DNA from: Thermomonas sp.
GTDB taxonomy: Bacteria > Pseudomonadota > Gammaproteobacteria > Xanthomonadales > Xanthomonadaceae
DNA length: 45,856 nucleotides
Direction of reading: 5' to 3'
NCBI RefSeq assembly: GCF_020850895.1
Contig: NZ_JADZDS010000100.1
Span: 1 to 45,856, forward strand
Each line of letters opens with the position of its first letter. Positions within the stretch are counted from its first letter, which is position 1. This document shows positions 16,601 to 25,088 of this stretch, one piece after another. Made by a program: the position numbers and the translations under genes. The notes under the pieces were generated by a model. That model ran no database searches. It was not told the origin of the DNA and saw only the letters and a program-made list of their open reading frames with translations.

Positions 16601-17271
16601 GCCGCCAGTGTCGCTGCCATCGATCCTTGCCAGCCCAGCCCGGAAATGGCGGCTGCAGCGGCGCCCTTGTCCCGCACCGCATCGATCGCCTGCAGCGGCC
16701 GCGACGGATCGGCGACGGCATAGATGTTATTCGCCTTGTCGATCGGCTCGACGGCACGGTTCCACACCCGGCCCCACAGGCGCGGCTTGATCTTGCCGGC
16801 CCACTCGGTCGGGCCTTCCAGATCGCCGGTTCCGGCATAGCGCGTCGTCAGGACCGGTTTTTTGAGGTCGGCGGCCGGGTCGGCCAGAGCCAGCCGGAGC
16901 ACCCCCTTTTCAACCTGGTCGTCGATCACCTTGCCGACCACGGTCACGCCCGGCAGCGCCCCCTCCGGCCCGATCCGCACTATGACGGGCGCGTCCTTCC
17001 AGAAAAAGGCTGCCATGGCGGTGAGGTCGGCGTTACGCGCCGGCGCCCAATCGATCTGCAACGCCTTCGGCACGGCGCCGGTGCCATAATCGCCTTCCTC
17101 GACGTTGAGCTGCGCGATGATCGTCGGCAGGGCCACAATGCCGGCGCGCCAATCCTGGTTGTCGTATCGGTAGGGCTTGTCCGCCCCGCCCCCGGCAAAA
17201 CGAACAATCTGGCCAACGCCGTCATTGGCGCGGGCCGGCTGGGCCTCGATCAGGATGATGGGCGCGGTCAT
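13627..17271 (-). CDS. Large tail tip / host-specificity protein
   Basis: The 1214-aa protein follows the tape measure by a 4-nt overlap, the place of tip or J-like proteins. Residues ~1-390 look like a tip hub (WRAGIVALPTIIAQLNVEEG; IKPRLWGRVWNRAVEPID). The middle holds Gly/Ala-rich beta regions with carbohydrate-binding character (two NLCRNGDFSNGADGWW-type blocks). The C-terminus has a Gly6 linker near residue 1060 followed by Ig-like strands (YECRLVGAKNSSSG). Two ~57-residue segments at ~405-460 and ~845-900 are nearly identical. It probably contacts the host receptor; the receptor cannot be told. Confidence 0.7.
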   Translation of the reverse strand: MTAPIILIEAQPARANDGVGQIVRFAGGGADKPYRYDNQDWRAGIVALPTIIAQLNVEEGDYGTGAVPKALQIDWAPARNADLTAMAAFFWKDAPVIVRIGPEGALPGVTVVGKVIDDQVEKGVLRLALADPAADLKKPVLTTRYAGTGDLEGPTEWAGKIKPRLWGRVWNRAVEPIDKANNIYAVADPSRPLQAIDAVRDKGAAAAAISGLGWQGSMAATLAALRAAAAPAGGCVVAPSIACLKWWTQPELLHVDVRGETAGGYVETAASVASRVVAAVGGPAFVAGTVAAADAIRTDPVGWLVDDDNMTAAQAIDALLGDVSLLWVLDATGSIIIRPWVWGASVASAVSQAVERKSVFRPVATTKIGYKRNESPIPRGSLAAIVLAGDVTYADGTPVEALKPAEAGATLGARAGSNLVDSGGASLGDNAIKNLAISISASGALAGAGGGQVTISGLGYVGDLGATSGDNMIRNATLASNATDWVVSYGTAARQTSTTAGDQPAFFRCSGVVGGSGANLIALNGGGTGASAIPIRPGARLFFSWLARADVLNTGAGVDRRYCLLRLTYYSASGGGLGTFDVSDQSKASAFVEAGGCGPNWDLHRAYHDAPANAVAVKVELFPIIGTPAAGRYIDLAKPIMGQAQAGADQTYDQLLFYQVQPRATVGENLCRNGDFSNGADGWWLKNTGGWATSELAWRAGAAEGVPGWLRHTPAGNTTRATYHPTRYDRASPFHVDDGMPVIPGREVYLQFAYRSDGTINFGVDAWFYTSGGTAISVGTAFSGGVLNGGGAFSGNTSGAVTRSGICKVTVPAGANLMFLRITMGRPGGSTATYGEMGLFTLNAAEPGATVGARAGSNLVDSAGASLGDNAIKNLAISIGANGALSGAGGGQVTIGGLGYGGALDATRNTVTYAAAAPGSPANGDVWVDTSAATPVVKLRANGVWQTGIQTGADITSLAQVVVSPPPAQTIFRDWQGTPKSGQLPRTITPGVTRGGASIRTDNATSHSITTTGVTATIENTNGSADKGRITLTAGGPGSISHSFTHNGVSYGPFVIAVAVEDDAPPSNGGGGGGSDATLEDVTGTGFTQMTSADAGETIFTATITAGQSLVGTAPLTYNWTHNSASGANQLAAKWQYRVAGSGGAWTDFAAAIVGSDATWSAIDLSGEAGSVNVNQTKSGLGAGSYECRLVGAKNSSSGNAITIATGTATLSVS
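14571..14740 (-). repeat. Second copy of a 170-bp repeat in the tail tip gene
   Basis: It encodes a segment running from GATVGARAGSNLVDSAG to LSGAGGGQVTIGGLGYG. It aligns without gaps to 15891-16060, at a constant offset of 1320 bp. Differences are mostly synonymous or conservative, which suggests selection on the protein after duplication. Confidence 0.8.
15891..16060 (-). repeat. First copy of the 170-bp repeat in the tail tip gene
   Basis: It encodes a segment running from GATLGARAGSNLVDSGG to LAGAGGGQVTISGLGYV, closely matching the copy at 14571-14740. The ~440 residues between the copies hold the carbohydrate-binding-like blocks. Recombination between the copies would therefore remove that module exactly. 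Confidence 0.8.
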
Positions 17272-20200
17272 ACGCTGGTCGTGGCCAGGCCTGACAGTCG
17301 CTCTTGGATCAGCCTGGACCCGAAGCCGGCATTGAGCGAGACCAGCAGGTCCATCTGCTCGCCCAACTGGCCGAGTTGCGCAATCATCTGTGCATTCTGG
17401 TCGTTGTTTTCGTCGAGCGCGGCATTGGTTGTCGCAAGGGCAGGGTCAGACGCCGCAGACGCCGCGGCGATACGCTCATTGGCCTTGGCAATGGCAGCCG
17501 TCGCCTGGTCGAGGATCGATGCACGATCCGCCGCAAAACCGCCCGTCGTGCCATAAATCTCCTTCGACAGGCTGTTGAGCTGTTCGAACAAACTGGCCAG
17601 CCGGTCGCCTGCCCCTTCTTTGCCGGCGGCCAGGTCGCCCCGCGCGCTGTCGATCTGGGCCAAAAGGGCGGTGCGCCGATCGAGCGCAGATCCCTCGAAC
17701 AGCGACCCGCTGGTCATCTCGTCGACCAGCCGCTTGAGCGACCCGACCTGCGCGTCCAGCAACTTCTCTGTCAGTGCCTGGCGCTGCTCGGCATTATATT
17801 TTTCAATGGCAACCAGGTCGAAACCATAGTCGCGCGCGACCCGCACCCGTTCCCGCGCCTGTGCTTCGAACGTGCGGAATTCGCGCTCCATGATCGCACC
17901 GATGCCGCCCAGAGCCACCTCGACCTCTTGCACCTTAAGGGCTTCCTTGACCGCCTTGTCGAGATTGCTGGTCGACCCCAGTGCCCGCTGCACGGCCGCT
18001 GACAGGCCCTTGATGCCGCCGTCGGCGATGGCATTTTGGATGGCATAGGCGACACCTGCTTCCTGGCCGTCCTTGCCGAAATCGACGACATCGCCGCCTT
18101 TGAGCTTGCCCGTCTTGCCCGACCCGCTCACGCGCACCTTGTCCTTGTAGGTGCCGATGGAGACCAAATAGCTGCCGACTTCGCCGCCCAGCTGCTCGGC
18201 GATGCCCGCGATGCCATTCTGTACCGCCTCGGCAAGGCTGCCTGCGGCGGCCCGTGCCGACTTCTTGTTGCCCGCGACGGAGGCATCGCCGGCGCCCGAC
18301 ACCACCGCCGTGCCATAGGGCGTCTTTTTGAACAGTCCGCCGACCAGCGAACCGACGATCGAACCGACGATGTCCATTCCCGGAATGCCGGTTGCCCCGC
18401 CGATCGCCCCGCCGATCGCGCCGCCGGTGGAGCTGGTCTTGAGGCCCAGTGACTTGCCGAGGCCCGCGATCTGCGTGCCCGTCTGCGCACCAGCCAGCCC
18501 CCGCTGAAGCCCCTTCTGGATACCGTCTGGAAGGCCCCTGATGCCATTCACAGCGCCCAGCACCGCGCCGACCGGACCCGCCGTGACATAGCCTTGGATT
18601 GCGCCGGACAGCACACCGCTAAGCCCGGTAAAAAAGCGCACGCCCAGCAGGTCGTCGAGTGCCGCCAACGCCGGATCGACGGTGTCCTTAACCAGCCTGT
18701 TGAAAAAGGCATCAGGCCGCAACGCCATGACACTACCGCGAACGACAATATCGCGTTCCTCTGCACCTGCGGTCGCGTCGGCAATCGCCCCGGTGGCGGC
18801 TGTCGTTGCGGTGGCCGCTGCGGCCACTGACGCGGCGATGGCACCGAGCGGATCGTCATTGTTGATCCCGCCGACCACAGGTGACGAGGTTGCACGATCG
18901 ATCCGGTCGGACACCCGCAGGAACGTGGTGGCCAGCGTGTCGGCCGCATTGCCCGCCCGTGTCGTCCCGGCTGTCATGATGTCGACAGCACTCTCGATGC
19001 CCGTTTCTTCACGGACATACCGTTCCAGCCCCCGTAGTGCCGGACCAAAGATTTGCTCGGTCAGGATGCGGCCCTGCACCTGCTGGAAATTGCGCCGCAG
19101 ATTTCCAAGGAAATTGCCATTGCCCTGTCCGCTCAGCAGTCCTTCCAGATCCGACCGGACATCGGCGATCGACCGCTGGTAGGTGCCGACAATCTCGCCG
19201 CGCCGCGCAATCTCCTCATTGAGCTGACGCTCGGCCACGACATTGGCCAGGATCGCCTCGCGCTGCTCGCGCGTGACCGTGCCAACTTTGTCCTGCTGCT
19301 GATAGATTATGGCTAGCGCCGCGGCCTCGTCGTCTCGACCGGCGCGGATCAGGCTGAGCTGATCGATCTGGCGATCATGCTGCTCCATGAGATCACGGAA
19401 TGGCTGGTTAAGGCCGTCGGCGACGGTCTGGATCGCACCTTGCGCCGCGCTCATCTGCTCGCGCAGCGCGGCGGCTTCGCGTTCGCCGATCCCCCCGCGG
19501 CGAAGCCGGGTCTGTGCCGCTTCGATGATCCGGTTGAGGTCGTCGACCGCGCCATTGGCCTGACGGATCAGTGTCGGCTGGACCGTCCAGCGATTGTTGA
19601 TCTCTGCGATCCGGTTGTCGATCTGCTCCGCGAAGCGCAGGTCACCGGCATTCAGTCGCTCGGCACGCGCCGCCGCGGCCGCCGCCGATCGGTCGCGGCG
19701 CGGACGTTCCGACAGTGCGCGTTCCCTCCGCTCCAACTGCTGCATGCGGCTTGCGAAGTCGCGCTCATCAATCAGATCGAGTGCATAGTTGCCGCCGATC
19801 GGTGTTCGGCCACCCTGCTCGATCGTGTAGCGGCGACGTTCCAAAAGGCGCGCTCGTTCGCGCTCGATCTGCGCACGCGTGCCGGCTTCAGGATCGGCAC
19901 GTTCACGAGCAGTGCGGGCCTCATAAGCAGTCTGTGCATCGGCGACTGACCCGCGCGCATCCGCAATCTGACCCAGCAGCGTTTGCCGCTGTTCTTCCAG
20001 AACACGGATCCTGGCCCGATCTCTGCCGTTCGTGGTGAAACCGCCGATAAAGAAATCAGCCACGGGCCCGAGCTGGCGAGGACGGAGGCGCGCCAGTTCC
20101 CGATCAATACCGCCTAACTGTCCTTCGAGTGTTGACACCGTGGCTTGTGCCGCCGCCCGTGAATTTTCGATCAGCAGCGCCTGTGTGCTGATGAGGTTCC

Positions 20201-20978
20201 TTGTTGCCGAGTTGAGTTGGTCAATGCCGGCAGTCAGATCTCCGACAACGCCGGTCTGCGCGACCAGGCTTGAGCTGAAATCGATGCTCGAGGCCCGGGC
20301 CTCGTCTGCCGCCGAGCTGGTCTCAAACAGCTTGGTGGCCAATATACCGACCAGCGGCAGCACCACGCCCAGGCCGATGCCGACAGGGCCGGAAAGCACA
20401 GTGGCCATCCGCGACAATGTGCCGGTCGCCAGGCCTCCGGTCGAATGCATCATCTGGATAACGCCGACAGCTTGCTGAGCCTGGACCGTGAAGGCAACGA
20501 ACGGGTTGCTGCCCATGGACAGCTGCGTGAAAAAGTCGCCCGCCTGGAACCCGAGCTGCTGAAAGCCGATGCGCGCACCGTTGGACGCACTCGTCATCCG
20601 GTGCAGCTCGGTCGTGCGCCCTTTGAGGGCGGCGATCGACGACAGCGCTTCGCGCCGCTCCCGGCTGATGGCATCTGCCATCTCGCGCGCGGAGATGGCC
20701 CCGGCTGTGTGCGCGGCGCGCACTGCCTCCAACGTCGACCGATAGTTGCGGATGACGGCAAAGGTCGGGTTGAACTGCGCTCTGAGGTCGGCCAGATTGC
20801 CGGAGGCCCGACGCATCGCGGCGGCATGCTCGTCCTGCGCGGCAGCCGCCGCCCGCGTCGATCGGGTCGCGCCATCGCTATACTGTTGGAGGATCGACAG
20901 GGCGCCGGAGATGTCGCGCAGCGCCTGCTGCGCCTGCGCACTGTCTCCACCGATCGTCAGGCCGACACGCAACGTCAT
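17268..20978 (-). CDS. Tail tape measure protein
   Basis: This 1236-aa protein begins MTLRVGLTIGGDSAQAQQAL and has long coiled-coil regions (~30-160, 280-700), a central Gly/Ala hydrophobic zone with likely membrane segments (~320-360 by position GIGLGVVLPLVGILATKLF) and a second glycine-rich region near 840-930. The length predicts a long non-contractile tail, since tape measure length sets tail length. It lies after two chaperone-type genes and before the tip gene, the usual siphophage order. No lysozyme or peptidase domain is obvious. Confidence 0.85.
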   Translation of the reverse strand: MTLRVGLTIGGDSAQAQQALRDISGALSILQQYSDGATRSTRAAAAAQDEHAAAMRRASGNLADLRAQFNPTFAVIRNYRSTLEAVRAAHTAGAISAREMADAISRERREALSSIAALKGRTTELHRMTSASNGARIGFQQLGFQAGDFFTQLSMGSNPFVAFTVQAQQAVGVIQMMHSTGGLATGTLSRMATVLSGPVGIGLGVVLPLVGILATKLFETSSAADEARASSIDFSSSLVAQTGVVGDLTAGIDQLNSATRNLISTQALLIENSRAAAQATVSTLEGQLGGIDRELARLRPRQLGPVADFFIGGFTTNGRDRARIRVLEEQRQTLLGQIADARGSVADAQTAYEARTARERADPEAGTRAQIERERARLLERRRYTIEQGGRTPIGGNYALDLIDERDFASRMQQLERRERALSERPRRDRSAAAAAARAERLNAGDLRFAEQIDNRIAEINNRWTVQPTLIRQANGAVDDLNRIIEAAQTRLRRGGIGEREAAALREQMSAAQGAIQTVADGLNQPFRDLMEQHDRQIDQLSLIRAGRDDEAAALAIIYQQQDKVGTVTREQREAILANVVAERQLNEEIARRGEIVGTYQRSIADVRSDLEGLLSGQGNGNFLGNLRRNFQQVQGRILTEQIFGPALRGLERYVREETGIESAVDIMTAGTTRAGNAADTLATTFLRVSDRIDRATSSPVVGGINNDDPLGAIAASVAAAATATTAATGAIADATAGAEERDIVVRGSVMALRPDAFFNRLVKDTVDPALAALDDLLGVRFFTGLSGVLSGAIQGYVTAGPVGAVLGAVNGIRGLPDGIQKGLQRGLAGAQTGTQIAGLGKSLGLKTSSTGGAIGGAIGGATGIPGMDIVGSIVGSLVGGLFKKTPYGTAVVSGAGDASVAGNKKSARAAAGSLAEAVQNGIAGIAEQLGGEVGSYLVSIGTYKDKVRVSGSGKTGKLKGGDVVDFGKDGQEAGVAYAIQNAIADGGIKGLSAAVQRALGSTSNLDKAVKEALKVQEVEVALGGIGAIMEREFRTFEAQARERVRVARDYGFDLVAIEKYNAEQRQALTEKLLDAQVGSLKRLVDEMTSGSLFEGSALDRRTALLAQIDSARGDLAAGKEGAGDRLASLFEQLNSLSKEIYGTTGGFAADRASILDQATAAIAKANERIAAASAASDPALATTNAALDENNDQNAQMIAQLGQLGEQMDLLVSLNAGFGSRLIQERLSGLATTSV

Positions 20979-21337
20979 CCGCCCCTCCCGGCGACGCCGT
21001 TAAGAACGTTTTTCGCTGCCCCTTCCATCACACGCACTCCGGCCCAGACCTCGGGCGTCACGGACAGCCCCGACAGGTCGAGCGAGGCACGACAGGCGCC
21101 ATGGTCGAGCCCGACATAATGGACGCGCCCGTCCTGCAACGGCACCGTGCGCCATTGCGACGCGACCGTCAGGAATGCCTCAAGCACGGCATAATTCTCC
21201 GGCCACACGCCGATGTCCTGGCGGGTGGCCAACATGGCATCGACGGCTTCGGTCGGAACGCCCAGCAGGCGCGCTTCCTCGGCCGCTTCGGCCAACCCTG
21301 TCGGAGCCTCGCCCGCCCAGGCCCGGGCGAGCAACAT
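20975..21337 (-). CDS. Tail assembly chaperone-like protein (DUF1799 type)
   Basis: The 120-aa protein contains the pattern GVWPENYAVLEAFLTVASQW followed by VHYVGLDHGACRASLDL, typical of DUF1799. This family is found just before tape measure genes in siphophages and Mu-like phages. It probably coats the tape measure during tail assembly, as lambda gpT does. It is joined to its neighbours by 4-nt overlaps on both sides. I saw no need for a frameshift fusion with the preceding gene. Confidence 0.65.
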   Translation of the reverse strand: MLLARAWAGEAPTGLAEAAEEARLLGVPTEAVDAMLATRQDIGVWPENYAVLEAFLTVASQWRTVPLQDGRVHYVGLDHGACRASLDLSGLSVTPEVWAGVRVMEGAAKNVLNGVAGRGG

Positions 21338-21666
21338 CAGTTTCCCTGACGCGCCTTCCCGACCGCTTCGAAATAGCCGGCGGCAATGGCATTGCGGGCA
21401 TAGGGCAGGGCCAGCACCTGGTCGCGCACCTTGTCGGAATAGGGCAGGGCATTGCCCTCGCCGTCGGCCAGATCGCCGAGTGAGACGATCACCCGCTGCA
21501 GGAAACGCCGCGAATCTTCTTCGCTGGCGAGGTCGAGTTTCGCGACCTCGTCGAGCGACAGCACGCGGAACGTGACGTCGAGTGTTTCCTTCTCATGGCC
21601 ACCGTCGGCGGGCACCAAGACAGTGATGGTGTGGGTGAAGGTGGGTTCGGCAACGATCTTGAACAT
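21337..21666 (-). CDS. Tail assembly chaperone
   Basis: I placed the start at the ATG at 21666 (MFKIVAEPTFTHTI), preceded by AAGGA. A longer frame to 21789 would run back into the intergenic gap with poor content. The 109-aa product has a beta N-terminus (TVLVPADGGHEKETLDVTFR) and an acidic helical C-terminus (FLQRVIVSLGDLADGEG), like lambda gpG-type chaperones. It lies between the tail tube and the DUF1799 gene, as expected. Confidence 0.65.
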   Translation of the reverse strand: MFKIVAEPTFTHTITVLVPADGGHEKETLDVTFRVLSLDEVAKLDLASEEDSRRFLQRVIVSLGDLADGEGNALPYSDKVRDQVLALPYARNAIAAGYFEAVGKARQGN

Positions 21667-21722
21667 GGGGGTTCCTTCATCGTGGGGTGACGGGCGGCCG
21701 TTCATGGGCCGCCCGAGACAGG

Positions 21723-22673
21723 TTAACGGATGGTCAGTTTCCACTGGTCGTCGCCGGCGTTTTGCAGCGGCACGAATTCCAGTGGCCATTCGACAATGTT
21801 CTGGGGCTGCTGGTATCCCGTCAGCCTCTTCTGGGTGGTCACGGGAAAATCGAGCTGGAGCACCTTGCCCGCGCCGACGCCATGGACCAACTGGATCGCC
21901 CGTTGCGTCTGCGCCGTCGCCGACGTGAACGGATCATAGGTGGCCAGAGCGACGGCCTCGACCGTCGCCTTCAGGCTCTCCTTCTTGTCGACGACCATCG
22001 CCACTTCCTGGCCGACCAGCATGCGCATCTGCACATCGACGCCCATGTCGAATTCGAAATCGCGCAGCGTGAAACCCGTGCCGCCGATCGTGAAGGTAGG
22101 CGTATTGGCCTTGCTCGCAATCATCGGGGCCTTGAACCCCGTCAGCGTGGGTGACACTGCCGCAACCGTGGTCGGGATCGTGAACAGGCCCGAGATTGTG
22201 AACATCCACATCGGAATGCCTTGAGCATTCAGGCGGAAGACACAGGTACCCCGCGCACCCAGGATGACGTGACGGACCGCATTGCCGAGCCCGTCACCGA
22301 TGGCGAAGTAAATCGCCCCGCTCTCCGGCCCGCCGGTGACAGGCGTATATTCGACCTTGGTTGCCGCAGTCACGGTCTCCGCCACGCTGCACATCCGCAG
22401 CAACGGCCCATAGGCAGGGGCAGTGCCAAGCGCGCCCGACGAGGCCGCCTCGACCGAGAAGGTCAACTTCGCATAGACGCCCGCCGGCATCGACGGCGAC
22501 GCGCCCATCTTGGGCTGCTCCAGATTGCGATCGACATCCTCGCCTTCCATCGGGGACAGCGTGACATCGATGGCGAGGACAGCGTTTGCCGCGCCCGTCG
22601 GCACAGGATCGACGCCGTAGCCGCCGCCCTCGATCTTCACCAGCAGCGTCTTGGTTTTCCAGAAATAGGGCAT
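21723..22673 (-). CDS. Major tail tube protein
   Basis: This 316-aa protein is beta-rich (VDRNLEQPKMGASPSMPAGV; RHVILGARGTCVFRLNAQGI) and placed after the small head-tail connector genes and before the chaperones. The size and the IPMWMFTISGLF strand fit tail tube proteins of siphovirus-type Mu-like phages such as B3 relatives. There is no sheath gene next to it. The tail is therefore non-contractile, unlike Mu itself. Confidence 0.75.
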   Translation of the reverse strand: MPYFWKTKTLLVKIEGGGYGVDPVPTGAANAVLAIDVTLSPMEGEDVDRNLEQPKMGASPSMPAGVYAKLTFSVEAASSGALGTAPAYGPLLRMCSVAETVTAATKVEYTPVTGGPESGAIYFAIGDGLGNAVRHVILGARGTCVFRLNAQGIPMWMFTISGLFTIPTTVAAVSPTLTGFKAPMIASKANTPTFTIGGTGFTLRDFEFDMGVDVQMRMLVGQEVAMVVDKKESLKATVEAVALATYDPFTSATAQTQRAIQLVHGVGAGKVLQLDFPVTTQKRLTGYQQPQNIVEWPLEFVPLQNAGDDQWKLTIR

Positions 22674-22933
22674 CAGTCATCCTCCTCGATGCGCTGGAGC
22701 GACCCGTCGGGCATGCGCATGAAACGACCGCCGGTCGCGGGCATCGGCCCGTCGGCGTCGAAGGCTCGGGGCGCAGCTGCGGGCGCGGCCTCGCCTGCTG
22801 CCCCCTGCAGCGACGAAGATTGCTCCCCGCCTGCAGCCCCAGCTGTCAGTGCGGCGTAGGCAGCCTCGGGATAGACCGGCATGTGACTGAACTCGGTCAC
22901 CTCGTCGGCTGCGGGCTTGGCTTTGCGGGTCAT
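22673..22933 (-). CDS. Small acidic head-tail region protein
   Basis: The 86-aa protein is Ala/Glu-rich and largely disordered (GEQSSSLQGAAGEAAPAAAP), ending GGRFMRMPDGSLQRIEEDD. It overlaps the tail tube gene by 1 nt and the upstream gene by 4 nt. No family is assigned. Its position matches small genes of the DUF2635 type in Mu relatives, but the sequence likeness is weak. Confidence 0.55.
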   Translation of the reverse strand: MTRKAKPAADEVTEFSHMPVYPEAAYAALTAGAAGGEQSSSLQGAAGEAAPAAAPRAFDADGPMPATGGRFMRMPDGSLQRIEEDD

Positions 22934-23370
22934 GGGGTGATCCTCAGTTGGTCGTCGAGAGTGAAGTCGATTTGGTAGACGAGAGCCTGGTCCTGCGATC
23001 CGACCAGCTCGGCGCGGCCCAGGGTGAAAACTCCGGGCGCATCATCCGGCCCCCAACCGGCAACGGCCTTGATCACGTCGACGACGATCGGCGCGGCCTC
23101 TGCCACGGCCGCGCCGCCCAGGGCATCGCGCACCTGCCGAACGACAAGAACCACGATGGCGGTTTCGGCCACGCTCTGCGTGAACAGACCGGCTGCCGCA
23201 TTGGCGATGCCGCCGACCAGAGCGCCGGGCAGTACAAATCCCGCGGGAGTGTGCTGCGGCAGGCGGTTGTTCTCGACCAGCTGGCCAAATTCGGCCGCGC
23301 TCTCCAGCCTGCCGGCCAGCGCCGGCACGCGCGCCTCGATGCGCGCGCGGATCGCTTCGCCCCTGTTCAT
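22930..23370 (-). CDS. Tail terminator / gp37-like protein
   Basis: The 146-aa protein has an amphipathic N-terminal helix (RARIEARVPALAGRLESAAE) followed by strands (AETAIVVLVVRQVRDALG; QALVYQIDFTLDDQL), as in the Gp37/tail-completion family that follows DUF1320 in Mu-like phages. It probably caps the tail tube and joins it to the head. It is coupled by 4-nt overlaps to both neighbours. Confidence 0.65.
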   Translation of the reverse strand: MNRGEAIRARIEARVPALAGRLESAAEFGQLVENNRLPQHTPAGFVLPGALVGGIANAAAGLFTQSVAETAIVVLVVRQVRDALGGAAVAEAAPIVVDVIKAVAGWGPDDAPGVFTLGRAELVGSQDQALVYQIDFTLDDQLRITP

Positions 23371-23795
23371 ATGAAGCCTGTCAGATTTTCGGCAGTGAAC
23401 GGTCGGTCCCTGTCGGTCGTTACAACGCCCGACAGATCGGTTCCGGCAGGCTCAACCCCCTCGAGCGGCAAGCGCACCGTGCCGCGGCTGATCCGGTCCA
23501 GCTGCGTCATTGCATCTTTATAGTCCTGCTCGATCTTGGGATCGGGCATGAACGGATGCAGTTTGTAGATCGCGATCGCCTGGGCAAGGTCGGCGAGCAG
23601 CGGCGGCGTGGAGGACAGCGGCAAGGCGTAACGACCGGCGAGGTAGCCATCAATGACTGCATCGGTATCACCCAACGCGGCATCGACGATCGCGCTGTCG
23701 ACCGCGCCGGCAGGCGGTGTCGCGCGATCGGTCAACTGCAGCAACAGCCGCTCCCCATAGCGGGCCGTCAGCATGTCGAGCGTGGCGTAACTCAC
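23367..23795 (-). CDS. Head completion protein (DUF1320, Mu gp36-like)
   Basis: This 142-aa protein is a clear DUF1320 member: MSYATLDMLTARYGERLLLQ, DAVIDGYLAGRYALPLSSTP and LADLAQAIAIYKLHP. The family is the adaptor between portal and tail. It lies directly after the capsid/gp35 genes, as in Mu. The start has GGGGCGACCGGTGAG upstream. Its function is known by family and position rather than from residues. Confidence 0.85.
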   Translation of the reverse strand: MSYATLDMLTARYGERLLLQLTDRATPPAGAVDSAIVDAALGDTDAVIDGYLAGRYALPLSSTPPLLADLAQAIAIYKLHPFMPDPKIEQDYKDAMTQLDRISRGTVRLPLEGVEPAGTDLSGVVTTDRDRPFTAENLTGFI

Positions 23796-23807
23796 CGGTC
23801 GCCCCCG

Positions 23808-24179
23808 TCAGCCTGCCGGCGCGTCGGGTGATGCGAGTTCGACGATCAGGGCATCCTCGGCCAGGATCGCCCGCGCCGCCTCAACGCCGATCTCGTCGAC
23901 CGGCAACGGCAACGGCACGGTGCCGAACGCATAGCCGGCGCGGCGGAATGTCCGGCCGGACGCCGTTCGAACGACAAGCACCTTGCCCGCCAGATCGCGG
24001 TCGTCGCCACTGTCGATCACCAGCGGTGACACAGTCGTCGTAGCCGCGCCGTTGATTGCTTCGGCTGGAACGATCAGCGTGCGGGCGGGCGCAGCAGGAT
24101 TGGCTGCCCCCGCCGAAGCGGGGGCAGCAGCAACCTCTGCCGTCGGCGGGGCGGCCGCTTTGCGCCGCACCGCCATCAT
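23808..24179 (-). CDS. Mu gp35-like head protein
   Basis: I placed the start at the ATG at 24179, which overlaps the capsid stop as ATGA; a longer frame would lie inside the capsid gene. The 123-aa product has an Ala/Pro-rich N-terminal half and a C-terminal half LVVRTASGRTFRRAGYAF ... AILAEDALIVEL. That C-terminal half matches the gp35/HI1506-type small protein that follows the Mu capsid gene. The role is unclear; it may be a head-tail or decoration component. Confidence 0.65.
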   Translation of the reverse strand: MMAVRRKAAAPPTAEVAAAPASAGAANPAAPARTLIVPAEAINGAATTTVSPLVIDSGDDRDLAGKVLVVRTASGRTFRRAGYAFGTVPLPLPVDEIGVEAARAILAEDALIVELASPDAPAG

Positions 24180-25075
24180 GCCAGCCACGGCACGACGAGC
24201 AGCTCGGCCGTGCCTTTCCATTCATTGGTCTCGCCGCCGGCAGCATATTCGCTGTTGAGCAGCTTGAGGCCAGCGCTTTCGAGCGAGGGCGGCACGACCA
24301 GCAGGTTCGGCTTGATGCCGAGAGGCCGGCCATAGTCGCCCTTCATCGACCCCATCGCAGCGCGCGCTGCACCATAGTTGGCCGCGTTGAGCGCCTGTTT
24401 CGACCCCCACGCCTGCTGCCAGAACCCGTAGCCGAAGTTCATTCGGGCATCGACGCCATAACGGAATTCGTTGAAGTCGAAGACATTGTCGTCGGTCACC
24501 TTGTCGCGGGCGACCAGATCGCCGAAATCGCGGCGAACCTGCTTGATCAGCGGCTTGAGCGCGCGCGACACGTCGAGCAGGAACCAGGGCGTACCGGCGC
24601 CGCCATCGGTGTTTGCGACCGAAGTGACCGCCCCGTTCGCATCGAGCACAGGGTGATCGGTATCGAAGAAATACTGGCCGTCATAGCAGGGGGTCGTGAA
24701 GCCGGCCTTCAGCAGGTCCCAGATCAGCTGTTCGGGGTCGAGCACGGTTGCTTCGCCGATGCCCTCGAACAGCAGCGCATAGTGGCCGAGATTGTCGGTC
24801 TCGATATCGTCGCGGTCGACGCCGATCGTCAGCTCGAACTTCTTCTCCTTGATGGCATAATCGCCTTCGGAGATGTTCTGCACGACACGCCCGCCAACCC
24901 ATTCGCGGATACGCGGCATCTTGCCGAGCCAGCCGTAGCGTTGCTCTTTCTGGCTTGAGGGTACCGTGCTGGCGATGCGCGGCGACAGCGGCGCAGGCGC
25001 GCCGCCTGCACCCTTGCGCATCGCAGTCGAATTGCCGAGGCGCAGGGCATTGAGATTTTCAGCGTTCAGGATCAT
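24176..25075 (-). CDS. Major capsid protein (Mu gpT-like)
   Basis: The start MILNAENLNALRLGNSTAM matches the N-terminus of gpT-type capsids, with GGAG 8 nt upstream of the ATG at 25075. A longer frame would add a low-quality Ser/Pro-rich leader. The 299-aa length is normal for the family. Conserved blocks include RIREWVGGRVVQNISEGDYA, FFDTDHPVL and GAARAAMGSMKGDYGRPLGI. It forms the icosahedral shell with an HK97-like fold. It follows the decoration gene in the usual order. Confidence 0.85.
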   Translation of the reverse strand: MILNAENLNALRLGNSTAMRKGAGGAPAPLSPRIASTVPSSQKEQRYGWLGKMPRIREWVGGRVVQNISEGDYAIKEKKFELTIGVDRDDIETDNLGHYALLFEGIGEATVLDPEQLIWDLLKAGFTTPCYDGQYFFDTDHPVLDANGAVTSVANTDGGAGTPWFLLDVSRALKPLIKQVRRDFGDLVARDKVTDDNVFDFNEFRYGVDARMNFGYGFWQQAWGSKQALNAANYGAARAAMGSMKGDYGRPLGIKPNLLVVPPSLESAGLKLLNSEYAAGGETNEWKGTAELLVVPWLA

Positions 25076-25088
25076 CGGCTTCGCTCCG

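Noticed and set aside
15067-17556. 829-aa open frame on the + strand
   Set aside because: It is antisense to the tail tip and tape measure genes, has Arg/Gly/Ala-rich content typical of GC-rich shadow frames and no recognisable motif.
20975-21666. Programmed frameshift joining the two tail chaperone genes
   Set aside because: The two genes are joined by a plain ATGA overlap and I saw no convincing slippery heptamer by eye.
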